64,000 nucleotides of DNA from Girardinichthys multiradiatus (GCF_021462225.1 NC_061818.1:15819462-15883461); one strand, 5' to 3'. Positions 47,525 to 59,799 are shown, counted from the stretch's first letter. Made by a program: numbers and translations. Notes: a model not told the origin generated them from the letters alone.

Positions 47525-47884
47525 GGGCTGCACGGTGGTGCAGTTGCACTGTTGCCTTGCAGCAAGAAGGTCCTGGGTTTGATTCCTGGCCGGGGGTCTT
47601 TCTGCATGGAGTTTGCATGTTCTCCCCATGCATGCGTGGGTTCTCACCGGGTACTCCGGCTTCCTCCCACAGTCCAAAGACATGCCTGTTAGGTTAATTG
47701 GTAACTCTAAATTGCCCTTAGGTGTATGAATGAGTGTGTGCGTGGTTGTTTGTGTGTTGCCCTGTGATGGACTGGTGACCTGTCCTGGGTGTACCCTGCC
47801 TCTCGCCCATTGACTGCTGGAGATAGACACCAGCTTCCCCGCGACCCACTATGGAATAAGTGGTAGAAAATGACTGACTGACTG
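47525..47884 (+). mobile_element. SINE-like retroposon with 13-bp target-site duplication
   Basis: The head GGGCTGCACGGTGGTGCAGT (A-box-like) and a B-box-like GGGTTTGATTCC at 47576-47587 suggest an RNA polymerase III promoter. It ends with a GACT tandem tail. The perfect direct repeat AATTTCCAGAGTT lies at 47512-47524 and 47885-47897. Confidence 0.88.
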
Positions 47885-48079
47885 AATTTCCAGAGTTTTC
47901 AGTTACTTTCTGATCTTAGCTGTAACAAATGGGATTAAGAGCACTTTAAAACATATTCTTACAAACTAAAGCTAAAAAAAAAGGTAGTCACGTTGGTCAC
48001 CCAGTGGAAAATGTTTATGCAACCACTTACTCAAGCAGCTTAATTGTAAAGGAAACGTCCATATTGATAAATGACACTA

Positions 48080-49688
48080 CAGGTCCTTCTCAAAATATTA
48101 GCATATTGTGATAAAGTTCATTATTTTCCATAATGTCATGATGAAAATTTAACATTCATATATTTTAGATTCATTGCACACTAACTGAAATATTTCAGGT
48201 CTTTTATTGTCTTAATACGGATGATTTTGGCATACAGCTCATGAAAACCCCAAATTCCTATCTCACAAAATTAGCATATTTCATCCGACCAATAAAAGAA
48301 AAGTGTTTTTAATACAAAAAACGTCAACCTTCAAATAATCATGTACAGTTATGCACTCAATACTTGGACGGGAATCCATTTGCAGAAATGACTGCTTCAA
48401 TGCGGCGTGGCATGGAGGCAATCAGCCTGTGGCACTGCTGAGGTCTTATGGAGGTCCAGGATGCTTCGATAGCGGCCTTTAGCTCATCCAGAGTGTTGGG
48501 TCTTGAGTCTCTCAACGTTCTCTTCACAATATCCCACAGATTCTTATGGGGTTCAGGTCAGGAGAGTTGGCAGGCCAATTGAGCACAGTGATACCATGGT
48601 CAGTAAACCATTTACCAGTGGTTTTGGCACTGTGAGCAGGTGCCAGGTCGTGCTGAAAAATGAAATCTTCATCTCCATAAAGCTTTTCAGCAGATGGAAG
48701 CATGAAGTGCTCCAAAATCTCCTGATAGCTAGCTGCATTGACCCTGCCCTTGATAAAACACAGTGGACCAACACCAGCAGCTGACACGGCACCCCAGACC
48801 ATCACTGACTGTGGGAACTTGACACTGGACTTCTGGCATTTTGGCATTTCCTTCTCCCCAGTCTTCCTCCAGACTCTGGCACCTTGATTTCCGAATGACA
48901 TGCAGAATTTGCTTTCATCCGAAAAAAGTAATTTGGACCACTGAGCAACAGTCCAGTGCTGCTTCTCTGTAGCCCAGGTCAGGCGCTTCTGCCACTGTTT
49001 CTGGTTCAAAAGTGGCTTGACCTGGGGAATGCGGCACCTGTAGCCCATTTCCTGCACACGCCTGTGCACGGTGGCTCTGGATGTTTCTACTCCAGACTCA
49101 GTCCACTGCTTCCGCAGGTCCCCCAAGGTCTGGAATCGGCCCTTCTCCACAATCTTCCTCAGGATCCAGTCACCTCTTCTCGTTGTGCAGCGTTTTCTGC
49201 CACACTTTTTCCTTCCCACAGACTTCCCACTGAGGTGCCTTGATACAGCACTCTGGGAACAGCCTATCCGTTCAGAAATTTCTTTCTGTGTCTTACCCTC
49301 TTGCTTGAGGGTGTCAATAGTGGCCTTCTGGACAGCAGTCAGGTCGGCAGTCTTACCCATGATTGGGGTTTTGAGTGATGAACCAGGCTGGGAGTTTTAA
49401 AGGCCTCAGGAATCTTTTGCAGGTGTTTAGAGTTAACTCGTTGATTCAGATGATTAGGTTCATAGCTCGTTTAGAGACCCTTTTAATGATATGCTAATTT
49501 TGTGAGATAGGAATTTTGGGTTTTCATGAGCTGTATGCCAAAATCATCCGTATTAAGACAATAAAAGACCTGAAATATTTCAGTTAGTGTGCAATGAATC
49601 TAAAATATATGAATGTTAAATTTCCATCATTACATTATGGAAAATAATTAACTTTATCACAATATGCTAATATTTTGAGAAGGACCTG
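48080..49688 (-). mobile_element. Tc1-like transposon, family A copy 6
   Basis: Full length with long terminal inverted repeats and TA at 48078-48079 and 49689-49690. It landed inside the left target duplication of a solo LTR. Confidence 0.95.
48357..49360 (-). pseudogene. Tc1 transposase, family A copy 6, C-terminal frameshift
   Basis: Open for 278 codons from the ATG at 49360 with the first two catalytic Asp residues. Two bases are missing near 48545, so the frame shifts right before the catalytic Glu (PDLNPI then RICGIL). The C-terminal 60 residues and the Glu are lost. Confidence 0.93.
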
Positions 49689-49692
49689 TATG

Positions 49693-50519
49693 TGTCATAT
49701 CTACGGTGGTTTGTGTGCAGGCTGCATGCAGGCTGTGTTTTTGTGCTCTGTGTTCTCTCTATGCAGAGTATTACTGGCAGGTGCTACTGCACAGGTGTTG
49801 CTCATCTGAGAGAAATCAGCTGGGGTACTTATGGAATGGAAACCCAGAGGGAGGCGTCAGCTTGTTTTCTCACTTGTTGTGGTAACAGCTAGTCCTCTGC
49901 TTCTCTCCAGTCTTGCTTCCAAGCAGTTTTTCTAATCGCCTTGTTTTTCTCCACCTGCCTTGCAGATCACCCTTCGCTGTAGGAAGTTGTGGAACCTTTC
50001 TGGTCTCTGTTTTCACTCGTGTCACGTTCAGAGGAGTTTGAACTCCAGCCTCGACACCTCAACCTTGAGCCTCCTTTCTACTTCCAACTCCAAGCCCAGC
50101 TTCTCAGGAGTCACCTTAGAACACTCGTCAACCTGCCTGTCCCCCTCCAACGTTAAAACTATCCAAACATAGTGGCGATTCCTGGAAGAGAAGAAACAAA
50201 GCGCTTCATCCTCTGAAAACTGTTCACAGCCTGTCAGCTTCAAGCCACCGTGGAGAAGCACTTATTTTACCCCGGTCTTGCCAAGAACTCAAACCCTGTA
50301 AGTCAGCATCTAAAAGAACACATTCACAGTTTCTCCGTTTCCACCCAGAGTCTTTACCAGCTTCTGTCTTTCTCCTTCAGAGAGACCCCGTGTTTGTCCA
50401 CCAGCTCCAGCCCTGGTTCCAGTCTGACCTCTTATCCGTGTTTCTAAATAAACTGTTAAAATGCTGTCTTTGTCCTTGTGGTTGTGTATCTCGGAGTCTA
50501 AGAAAACCCCATTATGACA
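49693..50519 (+). mobile_element. Solo LTR with 5-bp target duplication
   Basis: Starts TGTCATA and ends TATGACA (7-bp inverted repeat). AATAAA at 50447-50452 lies shortly before the end. CTATG follows at 50520-50524. The same CTATG stands before the LTR once Tc1 copy 6 is removed. Five-bp duplications fit a Ty3/gypsy-type or retroviral LTR. There is no internal region. Confidence 0.78.
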
Positions 50520-50524
50520 CTATG

Positions 50525-51818
50525 AGTTAACAATAAAAATCCATCCATCCACAGGTTTTATATGAATGTCAAGTCAGAGTTTATAGAGTCCATAGAGTAA
50601 CACAATGCACTTTCCATCAACAAATAAAAAAATAAAAACAAATGCAATGACACAAAAATTGTGTCGTACTGTATGACATTATTGACATAGTGTAATGTCA
50701 GTTAATGACATCTACAAGATATACACATGGCTGCGGATAAGGTAACGAGAACGTTGTAATTTAATTTCTCTGCAGAAATGACAATAAGCCACCTCTAGGA
50801 GCACAACTAGCTTTGCAGTGAAGTTTCAGAGTCTGGCACTAAAGGACTGAAAAATGAGAACAATGGTGTGTGTGAACAGTTGCATGTCAATCTTGTAATG
50901 AACAGGTGACCTGTTCAGTGAGTGGAGTTAAAATTTCAAGTAATTCATAAGTAATTATGAAATATCACATGATAAATACATTTTACAGAACTTGAAAGGA
51001 ATGAGTTTTGAGATTAAAAACAACTTGGCTTTTTTTTGGTAATGTAATAACCCAAAGCATACCCAGTATTCCCAGTACAAATGAATGAACTGAGAGGCTC
51101 TTTTTAACCATCAAAAAAAGAAAAGAAAAAAAAAAAAATTATGCACAACCACACCATTAGAACATATTTATAAAAAAACAAGATGCAATTACAAAATTTC
51201 TTAAAAAATAAACATTTATATTTAAAACCAAAACATAGCTTTGGGAGGAAAGGAAAGCTTTTATTTATGAACTTTAAAGTAGGGGCCTTTCTCAGATCTA
51301 TGGATAGCACATTCTCTTTCATTGGATCATAAACACAAAAAGTCTTGGGTATGACTAAATTATCACTGCGTATGGACCTGAGTGATCTTGTAAGTGAATA
51401 CCAAATTAACATACCTCCTCCATATTGAGGAGCCATTTAATACTTTGTACACAAGTAACAGGGTTAGTAGGATCCATTTATTTGCCATTTTTCTAGTCAT
51501 ACTGACTACTCAATGAGCTTATAACTGGCCTAGTCACATAAACATCTATACACTGGTATGCAGAATGGTAGGCAGCTTAAGGTTAAGTGCCTTATGAAAG
51601 GACACATGGAAATGTGACAGTAGGAAGCTACATCAAACCCACAACATTTCCAATCGCAAGCCGACTAATCAACACTCTGACCCAGTTTGTCCAGGCAACC
51701 AGTCTGTGGTTAGAGGACGTGAATGACTTGTTATTACCTAATGCTCAGGTGCACTTAGGGTTATGCAGTATTCCACCTCTGGCTCCAGAGTAAGGTTCCT
51801 GAGTGACCTAGTCCAGAC

Positions 51819-51907
<89 letters not shown>

Positions 51908-52120
51908 GAAAGGTTGTTTATGTGCATTTCATAATAAAAAGTTTTTTTAATTTTTTTTATTTAAAGCTAAAAAAGTGAAGAAAAAATATGTTAATGCATT
52001 TCAAAGAAGTGGAGTTTGGGCCAACACTTAAAACTGTTACGGTCTCTGAAGAAATACATTAAAATTAATTATTTCCACTGCTGTACTTTTAGAGAATTTT
52101 GATAATATTCCAGAAATGCA
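50525..52120. other. Spacer upstream of cpsf4
   Basis: AT-rich DNA without a recognised gene; it contains the TATC microsatellite listed separately. Confidence 0.5.
51821..51904 (+). repeat. (TATC)21 microsatellite
   Basis: Twenty-one uninterrupted TATC units, 84 bp. Perfect arrays of this length are usually polymorphic. Confidence 0.98.
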
Positions 52121-52456
52121 AACATCTCATCCGGATGTTTTTGTGGTCTAGTAGCAAAACGTTCGTGGATCGATTCATTTTGTCTGGATCCGGTGCGCGC
52201 CTCCTCTCACGGAATGAGAAACACTCCGATAATAAATAAAAAAACGAACCACGTTAATGTTCTCAGTTGTTTTTTAAATCTACAAACCCCGGCAACGTCG
52301 ACCGTTTACAGTGATTAGCTGGTCGGTTACCTTAGCTAACTCTTTTAGCTAGCAGATTGATCAGTTACTAGCTAACAGGTTCGAGTTTAGGTTAGCTTAA
52401 CGGAAAACTAAACGCACAGGTCGTTGGATTCTTGGTGGCTGCAAACTGAAGCAGAC

Positions 52457-55400
52457 ATGCAGGAGATACTGGCCAACGTGGACCATATCAAGTTTGATGT
52501 GGAGTTTGCTGTGGAGCAGCAGCTAGGAGCACAGCCTCTGCCTTTCCCTGGCATGGATAGTAAGTGTGGCGGTGCTAACCGCTACTAGCCGCTGTCTGTG
52601 TGAACCACAAAACTAGCTAGCAGAAACCAAACTAAACTGCCGTGGATGCACATGTTTGCTGTAGCTTTTTATTAATTGTGTGATGATTGTCTGCTTTCAG
52701 AGTCCGGGTCAGCTGTTTGTGAGTTCTTCATGAGAGGAGCTTGTATGAAAGGTAAAGAAGCACCAGAACACACAATTCCAGCAGGTGGTGTTTGCAGCTC
52801 AGGTCCCATAAGAGCTCACTTCAGAAAGTCTCACAGAAGATCTGTTACGTTACATTTTTAGATTGCAAGTTCTTCTTGGATCATTTTGATTAGAGTTTTT
52901 GTTGTTGGTTAAAACATTTTTTTCTTTCTTTACAAAGGTTTGAGTATCAAAGTCCAAATATAAGTATGGAGATTATTTGAAATTCCTGATCTGTCTGAAC
53001 TCCAGTTCATTCAGTTAAACAACCCAGGTTTTAGGCAGGTTGTATTAAAGTCTGACCTCTTTAGAACCATGTGCCTAATTTATAGGGGATTTTTGTACAA
53101 AAACGGACTGCGAATTACCGAAATGTGTCTGAAAAAAGAAATATGTGTAGGAATCCTGTGTCAAGCCATCAGTTATGTAAGTTATAGTGTTATTATAGTG
53201 AGGTACGGTCTCCATAATAAGGACTGGAATCACAAACGCTATTAAAACCTTTGCTAGTTTAAACAGCAGGACATCAATAACTCAGTCAAATAGGTTTCTT
53301 TAATCACCTATTTCTTACAAATCAGCTTAACGTTACTGTTAAAAATACGGTGCACCGATAGATCAGCCCGATTTCCTTAATTTTGGGTGATCAGCCGATT
53401 CTTACATGTATACAGATCTTATCTACTTCTGCAAAGGTCTGAAAATCAGCCACTATCCCCTTTTGCTCTGTCATGAGAGAGGCCTGACTGACAGATGGTA
53501 TTGTCCAAAATCAAAATTGGTAGGTCGGGCTTTTTAAAGATTGGTGATCAACCTGAAAACTGCAATTGGTGCACATCTAATTGTTTGCCTGTAAATACTG
53601 TTGAGAGAAAACTGTCAGTGGTTTTCAGTTTATCTGGGTGAAGTCATTACGTTATGGATGATCTTACTAGTAGAACTGTAACGGATAAATACGTTGTGAT
53701 GCATGCTAGCAATTGTTTCTGCCTGACGTGATGTCATGCCTTGGGTTGCATTTTGTAGGCGGGATGTGTCCGTTCCGTCACATCAGCGGAGAGAAGACGG
53801 TGGTGTGTAAACACTGGCTCAGAGGGCTGTGCAAGAAGGGAGACCAGTGCGAGTTTCTCCACGAATACGACATGACCAAGATGCCTGAATGCTACTTCTA
53901 CTCAAAATTTGGTTGGTTCACCCTCGTGTATTGTCATTGTATTTGAGTTGTGGTTGTCAATCACCAACCATTTGTCTGCCTGATGCAAATGAGTGCACGT
54001 TTTAACCCTCAGGGGAGTGTAGCAACAAGGAATGTCCCTTCCTGCACATCGATCCAGAGTCAAAGATCAAAGACTGTCCGTGGTATGACCGAGGCTTCTG
54101 TAAACATGGTGAGGTCCAGCTCAAGCATGGGCGGTTTTCCTCTTTGAACTATCACATACTGTGCCTTGGAGAAGTGTTGATACATTTCACATGTTTTCAC
54201 GTTGCAGCCATAAACTTCAGTGTGTTTTTTTGGGATTTTGTGATAGGCCAGCAGTAGTTATGAAGGGAAAGCAAAACAAGTAGCCAAATAAAAAACAGTG
54301 GTAACTATGGATGAGCTGCAGAGATCTACAGCTCTGGTGTGAGAATCTGGTGAGGAAAACCACCTTAAACATACAGCAAGAGTTTCAATAGAATGGTTTA
54401 GATCAAAGCCGAGTTCAGCTGAGAACCAGTGGTAAGACTTGGAAAATTAATTTAAGTTGTGGTTGAATCCTCATAAAATGTGAAAATGTCCATTGTGTAT
54501 GAATAATTTTGCAAGGCACCAAGAAATCTGTATTAGATTTTATACATTTCACGTCTAACTTTGTGCCATTGTTCCCGCCTCAGGTCCTGACTGCAGACAC
54601 CGACACACAAGAAGGGTCATCTGTGTGAATTACCTGGTGGGCTTCTGTCCTGAAGGAAAATCCTGTAAATTTATGCAGTAAGTACATCATTTTATTATAG
54701 TTCTACATATATCCATCTGTTTTCCTTTTAAATAAAACCAATATTTTATAAAATTGTGTTTGGATTGAAACCGAGCAAACATAAAACATATTTTCATATT
54801 TGACAGTTATATTAATGTATGGGTAACAAATGACATATTTGTTTGTACTTCCAGCCCTCGGTTTGAGCTGCCAATGGGAACCTCTGAACAGCCTCCTCTG
54901 CCACAGCAAGCACAGAACCAGATCAAGGTAACATGATGTGTTCATTTGTTTAGCCATGTTGGAAAGCCTGCAATAACACCTTTGGACTGATGTGTAGTTT
55001 ATGCCTGGTTCACACAGGAAGATTTTTATGCCGATTTTTGACCCAATCTTCCCCTTCTGACATGCCCTGATCATCGTGATGGCTCTTAAGCTAATCTTAT
55101 AGATATTCCTGCTGTGTGTGGCGTGTTAAGAGGGATCTAGTCTGCTTGGAAGACGTCGGGATTGCTGCAACCTCAAATCGGGGATATTTAACATGTTGGA
55201 TTGTTTTGGCCCGATATCCTACCATGTGGGGTCCCTCAAGGACAAACGAGAATGCAGCCTGCTGACTGTGACGTATAGCCAATCAGAAAGCGAGGTTAAG
55301 GAAACACTGTCATGACTCTGAACTTATGTTTGATCTCGAGAGAGTTTGCGAGATTTCCCATCTAAAATCTGAATGTTCGTGAGTGAAATCTGTTCCTGTC

Positions 55401-56943
55401 TGGTGTTTTGTGCTTGCGGTGTAGCTGGACACCACACACTGTAGGACCAATCCAGTTATACCTACAACCTTTTTTTTTTATCAGCATGTGTGGGGTCTTT
55501 CAGGTTTTGAAAATCAACAGAGAATTTAAAAATCTTGCTGTGTGAACCAGGCATTAGATGAAGTCATTTCATCTCTGACTCATTAGGCTGTGTTGGATGT
55601 GCTTCACCTTGTCTGCTGCTCCGTTATTAATTCCCAAAGCTTGTTTTTTTGTTGCAGGCTGTGTCTACTGTCAATCGCTCATCACACTCTCTCATCCAGC
55701 TGACCAACATCAGCCCGGTCCAGCGGCCACAGAATAACATAAACTCTGCTATTCAGCAGAACAACATGACCGTCAACAGAGGGCCTCGACCTCTGGACCA
55801 GGTCACCTGCTACAAGGTGAGGTTTCTCTTCACTCACAACTCCAATTAAATGCCTCCCTGTAGTACTAAATATTATTGGGATTACTCACAGTGCTTCGTA
55901 AAAGTTTTTACCTCTTTTTAATTTTTGAGATTAAAGCAACAAACTGTATTTTATGTGATAAACCAGGCGTGGGCAACTCCAGTCCACGACGGGCCGGTGT
56001 CCTGCAACTTTTAAGTGTGTCCCTGGTCCAACACACCTGAATCAAATGGCATGATTACCTCCTCAGTATGCAGTCATGTTCTGCACAGGCCTAGTAATGA
56101 GCATTTGATTGAGCAGAGACACATCTAAAGGTTGCAGGACACCGGCCCTTGAGGACTGCAGTTGTCCACCTCTGTGATAAACCAATGCAAACTAGTGCTT
56201 TATTGTGAAGTTAAAAGAAATTGCTTGGTTTTTTCTTTTTTTACAAATAATATGGAAAACTGGGACCTGGATTTGTGTTACTAGCATGTAGTGTAATAGT
56301 GCATGCTAGTGTGTTTACTTGTTTAGATTTTTAGTTGGATTTTTGTCTTCTGCCACACATTGCATGTAGGTCAACAAGTTAAATTTTGATTGATCTCATC
56401 TGACCACCATTCACCATGTTTGTTGTGTCACCTTCATGAATTGCAGTAAACTGGAGAACTTCCTGTGCCTTTCTTTCAACAATCGTTTTCTTCCATAAAG
56501 GCCAGATTTGTGATTGATCAGGTTATAGTTGCCCTGTTGAAAGATTCTCCCACCTGAGCTGTGAACCTCTACAGCTCCTCCAGTTAACATTGGCCTCATG
56601 GTCACTTCACTGATTAGTTCTATGTGCCCAGCCTGTTGATGTAGGTGGATGCCATGTCTTAGTAGATTTGCTGTGGTGCCGTAGTGTCCTTTTTCTTTCA
56701 TATACTGCAATAAACTACATTGAAGTGTGTGGACTAAAATGGCTGATTTGGGGATTAACCTTTCCTTATTGGATTTTATAATTCAAATCGAAGGCTTGTT
56801 TCTCCTTTTACAGCCCTGACAAATACACCTTTTGAACATTTAATCACTGAAGCTTTTCTTTCATCTGTCTGCAGTGTGGAGAGAAGGGCCACTATGCCAA
56901 CAAATGTAATAAGGGTCACCTTGCCTTCCTGAGCGGACAATAG
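52457..56943 (+). CDS. cpsf4: cpsf4: cleavage and polyadenylation specificity factor subunit 4 (CPSF30), eight coding exons
   Basis: Exons 52457-52559, 52701-52751, 53759-53911, 54013-54108, 54584-54677, 54855-54927, 55658-55816 and 56875-56943 join to 265 aa (human 269). The protein is the CCCH zinc-finger subunit of CPSF. It works in the nucleus with WDR33 to bind the AAUAAA signal of pre-mRNA. Five CCCH fingers are visible, starting at VCEFFMRGAC, VCKHWLRGLC, ECYFYSKFGEC, DCPWYDRGFC and ICVNYLVGFC. A Pro/Gln/Asn-rich linker and a C-terminal zinc knuckle CYKCGEKGHYANKC follow, the knuckle being split by the last intron. The first finger crosses the exon 2/3 junction. Introns 4 and 7 contain Tc1 relics and a hAT MITE. 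Poly(A) signals lie at 57234 and 57490. Confidence 0.97.
54160..54526 (+). mobile_element. Small Tc1-like relic in cpsf4 intron 4
   Basis: Left TGCCTTGGAGAAGTGTTGAT and right AATAATTTTGCAAGGCACC are the inverted ends of an old Tc1 terminus. The middle is mostly deleted, with no frame. Confidence 0.65.
55886..56750 (-). mobile_element. Tc1-like relic in cpsf4 intron 7, split by a hAT MITE
   Basis: The left terminus CAGTGCTTCGTAAAAGTTTT (55889) is followed, after the nested MITE, by a decayed minus-strand transposase. Examples are CTTCCATAAAGGCCAGATTT (56489) and GATTCTCCCACCTGAGCTGT (56543). Confidence 0.65.
55964..56174. mobile_element. hAT-type MITE with perfect 8-bp target duplication
   Basis: 211 bp, from CAGGCGTGGGCAACTCC to CCACCTCTG, near-palindromic. 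TGATAAAC stands at 55956-55963 and 56175-56182. It lies inside the left part of the older Tc1 relic. Confidence 0.88.
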
Positions 56944-57233
56944 CCTTCAGCCTCAAGGTCTAAACACCAATAAGGTTACAGCAGCTGAAGACAGGAGGCC
57001 TCTGTTCTCCACAGCCCTAAGACCTCCAGCTTCCTACCATGGAGGTGCACCACGCAGAAAAACGGACAGCGTGAACGGAAAACCAAACTACTCCCGTTTA
57101 CTGCCGCGTGGTAAAATGTGAACACCTAAGAATGACTTAAGGACAGAAAAGAGTTGTTGCAGAAGATGAGAGGGCTGGCGTGGAAGAATTAGCTTTTCTT
57201 CCTGTACTGGACAAACAACTTGTAAAACAGAGG

Positions 57234-57495
57234 AATAAAACAAATGCAGATGGTCTTGTTAACAGCATCCTTATGAGAGCATTGCCGTCACTTTATCACT
57301 GTACATCTCAGGCCATGTGACAGCACCAACATTCTGCTGCAAAGTGACATGTTCAATAGTAGCAGAGAGACGTCAGAGGCAACCTGAAGCTTTCTGTGGA
57401 GGTATCTGTATGAAGTCTCGGCAGGACGGATCAGCCGGGGTTCTTTTGTTCACAGCCAACCCATGGAGTCTGGATTTATTGTCTGAACCAATAAA
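57234..57495 (+). promoter_or_regulatory. Poly(A) signals of cpsf4
   Basis: AATAAA at 57234-57239 and 57490-57495 after the cpsf4 stop at 56943. The second ends only 65 bases before the atp5mf signal on the other strand. Confidence 0.6.
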
Positions 57496-57560
57496 TTGCT
57501 TTTTTTTGGTCAAATTTTGTGTTGCTGCAAAGAAAACAACATTCTCCCACATTTATACTT

Positions 57561-57566
57561 TTTATT
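57561..57566 (-). promoter_or_regulatory. Poly(A) signal of atp5mf
   Basis: TTTATT on the plus strand is AATAAA on the minus strand, about 100 nt past the atp5mf stop. Confidence 0.65.
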
Positions 57567-57665
57567 GGTCACAACAGTCTCATATTAACACAATGTAGCT
57601 GAGGGTATAAAGAGCAAGGTGAGCCAGGAGATCCAGGTTCAACCTCTGATGGCTGCTGGAGAGGC

Positions 57666-59703
57666 TCAATGGTATTTCCTCCAGCGATCGTGCTCTATAG
57701 AAAGATAAATGAGAGGAAGTTAAAGGGAGAATATTTCAAAATAAATATAGGGCTACAAATGAGACAAAACTGTATATTTCTTACTGATGTGGTCGTATTC
57801 CCACAGGTAGCTGATGGCAACATATCCAGCCAGCAGCATGGCAATACCGCCGATGCCTCCTTTCTTTACATTGATGTATTTGTTGTAGTATCTGCCGTGG
57901 CCTGACCGGGGACAGGTGGGAACAATACACTTAAGTCTCCACAGAGAATGTTAGAAAAGCAAATGACTGAGATACTGAATAAACCTACAGAGTCCAACTT
58001 CTACCACGGGAAAATCTAAAACAGGAAGTAGGCAGGACAGTTTGTGAGGTACAAATTACTGGGAGATGATCAGTGGTGCACCCCGCAGCTCTGTGCATTT
58101 TTGCTGTTCGTTTACTTTGACAAGAAATTTGTCCCTTTTGCTTAAATGTTGATCTTTAATTTTACGTTTCAAACGAAGAGCTCATCCGAATCAATTTGTG
58201 TAATTTCACTCATGAGTGAAAGGAGGGCTGTTTGACACAAATGTTAATTTATATTATTTTTGCGATACACAAATTGATTAAAAAAAAAAAAGTAGCTTTT
58301 GAATTTTAGAGGAAAACTGGTTGCCTACAAAATAATCAGTTGATCTACAACATAGTGGATTTTTCTATTTGAAAAATATAGTTGAACTGTACACAAAATA
58401 TCAATATGTCCAATGCTGCAATTGCAAAGGATAGCTTGAATGCAATAGTTGGTAGGTTGTAACATTTCAGAGGCCGAGGATTCAAACTGTGTTAATAACA
58501 TCTGGTCAGTTGGATGGATTTTCACTCTCTTCTGCACACCTGACATGGACCTAAGTGAACATGATGCTGAAACTCAGGAAGGAAGGTGGGAACACTGCAG
58601 TTATGGCTGCATGTTATCAGGGTAAATACATAACTGCAATAATGTTGCTGAATATTGTTATATCAGTTACGATTAACCCAAATTCTCCTGACATTTTCTT
58701 GTTTTTCTTCATAATGTCAGTCCTGCTTTTTGTGAGTTTCCACATATCATAAAAACCTCAAGTTTGGGCATCAGGTGCAGTGAAAGTCTAACAACAGGAC
58801 AAATGTATTGTTCATATGCAGAATTTACATGCATGTCACTTGAAATATGCCAAATATTGCATCTAAGCAGTCCTTTGCACTTGTAATATTGCAAACATCG
58901 ACACTGCAAGGCCGACTGTGACCGAATATGATGCACGGCTTTAATTGTTGCACAGAACATAAAGATGTAGGTTAATCAGAACTAAACATGTCATTTTTTA
59001 TGAGAACAGAGGCAGGTTCCCTGCAGAGGAATGCAGACCCTCCGCAGAGTCTGGTCCGGGTCAGCTCACCTCGGCGGATCGCTGCGAGGAAACCGTTCGG
59101 GGTGAAGTCTCGACCTCCGAGCCAGCTTCCCAGCTCTCCCAGTTTCACATCCATCATGCGCTTCTCAACCACTGGAACTGATCAAAAGAGCGGACATGGC
59201 GAGAAAGTTAGACACGCACCATTATTATTCAACGACCTCGCGTGTTTACATTGTAGGAACACATTTAATGAGATTTTTTCGGTCATAATTGGAGCTACTT
59301 GGTTTGAGATTCGGTTTATGTATGTTTAGGGTGCACGCTAGCCCAAACAAATCCCCCATATGGTTTAAAACAGCGCTTATAACTACTTCATCCAAACGGA
59401 AAGTCAAAATTATTTTTTTTTCTGACAGTAAAGCCTCCCAGTTAAACGTCCTACATCAGCGGGGAGGTTCATATTTTCAATGGGGCTGCAGCCGAGGCGC
59501 AAAGTCCTTGACGCGAGTCAAAGTGTTGAATGCGGCCTTCAGTCCAAACCCACCCACAGCAGACTAAATCACCACCGAGGAAGTAAATGAACGAAAACAG
59601 CAGCCGAAACAGTCTATATATACACATAACAAAGCACAGAAAACAGATAAAATCAAGATTAATTCAGCAGAGGACATGATACGCTACCTGGTCTGTCCGC
59701 CAT
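57666..59703 (-). CDS. atp5mf: atp5mf: mitochondrial ATP synthase subunit f, four coding exons (89 aa)
   Basis: Minus-strand exons 59703-59688, 59177-59070, 57901-57785 and 57694-57666 join to 270 nt (89 aa and stop). They start MADRPVPVVEKRMMDVKLGE and end DRWRKYH. The protein is a small membrane subunit of the Fo sector (peripheral stalk and dimer contacts) in the inner mitochondrial membrane. The core GSWLGGRDFTPNGF, a YYNKYINVKKGG stretch and a single membrane helix (about residues 58-76, GGIAMLLAGYVAISYLW) match the family. There is no cleavable presequence, as usual for subunit f. The gene is tail-to-tail with cpsf4, as in mammals where the two genes are close neighbours. Confidence 0.96.
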
Positions 59704-59778
59704 CTTGACCGGTGCAGGGGATTTGCAGCGGGGAACGATGGGAATAAAAGAAGGAAGTGCATTGTGGGACATGTAGTT
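59697..59778 (-). promoter_or_regulatory. atp5mf promoter: YY1 site at the ATG and a ZNF143/THAP11-type site
   Basis: AAGATGGCGG over the start codon (59706-59697) is a classic YY1 site. ACTACATGTCCCACAATGC on the minus strand (59777-59759) matches the ZNF143/Staf-THAP11 consensus. An ETS-like GGAAGT lies at 59753-59758. Such elements are typical of nuclear genes for mitochondrial proteins. Confidence 0.7.
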
Positions 59779-59799
59779 TGGATGTGTGTTCAATCATAC

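Noticed and set aside
58988..59329. 113-aa plus-strand frame over atp5mf exon 2
   Set aside because: Antisense of the conserved subunit f exon; no independent evidence.
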